Below, one piece after another: positions 5,349-5,934 of a stretch of DNA of 5,934 bases (positions are counted from its first letter, which is position 1; the number at the start of each line of letters is the position of its first letter). The DNA is taken from positions 1 to 5,934 of the forward strand of contig JAMONQ010000180.1 in NCBI GenBank assembly GCA_027065635.1, given 5' to 3'. Position numbers and translations under genes: made by a program. The stretch comes from Campylobacterales bacterium. Lineage in GTDB: Bacteria > Campylobacterota > Campylobacteria > Campylobacterales > Hydrogenimonadaceae. The notes beneath the pieces were generated by a model. That model saw only the letters and a program-made list of their open reading frames with translations. It ran no database searches and was not told the DNA's origin.

Positions 5349-5924
5349 TTATGAGCCATCTATCTTCCTCAATATCGCCTCGATCTGCCGCCTGTGGACG
5401 ATCTGGTGGACCATACCCATCACCATCCACCCCTTGAGATCCAGCGGTCCGAACCAGGGATGTGCATATGTCACGCAGGAGTCGATATCATCGATCTCTC
5501 GCTTTATTTTGTCTGCAAATCCTTCTATAAACAGACTGTAACGGTTTACGATATCCTCGTCGATCAAGACATACGGTTTGTACGCTTCGATTCTTACCTC
5601 CCGTTTCGGCACTTCGCCGCGACTCAAAAGCGGAAGTCGACTCTCAAGCGCCTCTCCCACTCGCAAAAGATGCTCCAGGACCATCGCCACGCTATAATAC
5701 CTGGAGTTATCCTCCAGTCCGAAAAGAGGCTCTACGAGCACTCTTTCAAAAAGCCTCTTCCGATCCAAAGGCCGGCTCGATGCGACGATCTTTTGCCCCT
5801 CGAGTTCGAATCTTTCGAGCGCCTTCTCGAAAGTGAATACGCTTCGAAGAAGCGGCATCAATACCCTTTTGGCCAAAAAAAGCCGCACAGGCGGCAATCC
5901 GGCTCCCGCCGGCGCCAATCCCAT
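5349..5924 (-). CDS. DinB-like putative metal-binding protein (5' end uncertain)
   Basis: A frame of up to 191 residues ending at TAA 5351-5349. It resembles the DinB/YfiT-like four-helix superfamily: a His in helix 2 (SVAMVLEHLL, H85), the motif AHPWFGPLDLKGW (H155), and the C-terminal MVHQIVHRRQIEAI (H173, H177), a His set that could hold one metal ion. Members include thiol transferases and many unassigned proteins; no reaction can be named here. The start is doubtful. The coordinates give the longest reading from ATG 5924, but residues 1-17 are encoded by GC-rich hairpins followed by seven T, with codons (several TTG, CGG) unlike the rest. ATG 5858, with AAAAGG 6 bases upstream, would give a 169-residue protein; GTG 5888 is also possible. 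The frame is also open past the right edge. Confidence 0.7.
   Translation of the reverse strand: MGLAPAGAGLPPVRLFLAKRVLMPLLRSVFTFEKALERFELEGQKIVASSRPLDRKRLFERVLVEPLFGLEDNSRYYSVAMVLEHLLRVGEALESRLPLLSRGEVPKREVRIEAYKPYVLIDEDIVNRYSLFIEGFADKIKREIDDIDSCVTYAHPWFGPLDLKGWMVMGMVHQIVHRRQIEAILRKIDGS
5875..5895 (-). terminator. Terminator-like hairpin with T7 inside the apparent N-terminus of the DinB-like gene
   Basis: On the minus strand GCCGC (5895-5891), CTGT and GCGGC (5886-5882) form a perfect 5-bp stem followed at once by seven T (5881-5875), the form of an intrinsic terminator. A second perfect hairpin, CCGGC-N4-GCCGG (5912-5899), lies just before it. If real, it ends an upstream leftward gene and the DinB-like gene starts at 5858. 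If the gene truly starts at 5924, it is a coding coincidence or an attenuator. Confidence 0.4.
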
Positions 5925-5934
5925 GAGTTCTCTT

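Overview
The window looks like chromosomal DNA of a Campylobacterota (epsilonproteobacterial) species. This rests on three things: the style of the chemoreceptor C-terminus (ending in a LNxKLNKFKT-type tail), the dense tandem gene layout with 1-base gaps, and a TATAAT -10 box preceded by a T-run rather than a clear -35. The genus cannot be fixed from the sequence. There are eight well-supported protein genes (one cut by the left edge, one with an uncertain 5' end near the right edge) plus one possible small ORF. I see no tRNA, rRNA, CRISPR array, insertion sequence or integrase.

Layout. (1) 1-1053, plus strand: the C-terminal end of a methyl-accepting chemotaxis protein, then a periplasmic diheme cytochrome c built from two copies of one domain. 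This block is visibly more AT-rich than the rest. (2) 1058-3159 (possibly to 3295), minus strand: a compact operon read leftward, consisting of an IscU/NifU-like protein with a degenerate metal site, a ferritin-like helical protein and phosphatidylserine decarboxylase (psd), with single-base gaps between genes. A 39-codon ORF may precede it. (3) 3160-3402: a divergent regulatory region with a candidate promoter for the leftward operon and, for the rightward genes, a CRP/FNR-like palindrome and two CACAAA-type inverted repeats. (4) 3403-5273, plus strand: an ExaC/AcoD-type NAD-dependent aldehyde dehydrogenase overlapping by one base with a DUF779 gene. (5) 5274-5348: a convergent intergenic gap with two small hairpins. 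(6) 5349-5924, minus strand: a DinB-like putative metal-binding four-helix protein whose apparent N-terminal coding part contains two GC-rich hairpins and a T7 run that look like a terminator.

How the genes may work together. The aldehyde dehydrogenase and DUF779 protein form a known neighbour pair that oxidises acetaldehyde or similar aldehydes. The leftward operon is the most intriguing part: a scaffold-like protein that has lost two of the IscU cluster ligands is translationally packed with a ferritin-like protein and the enzyme that makes phosphatidylethanolamine, which hints at an undescribed link between iron handling and membrane lipid synthesis. That link is an inference from gene order only.
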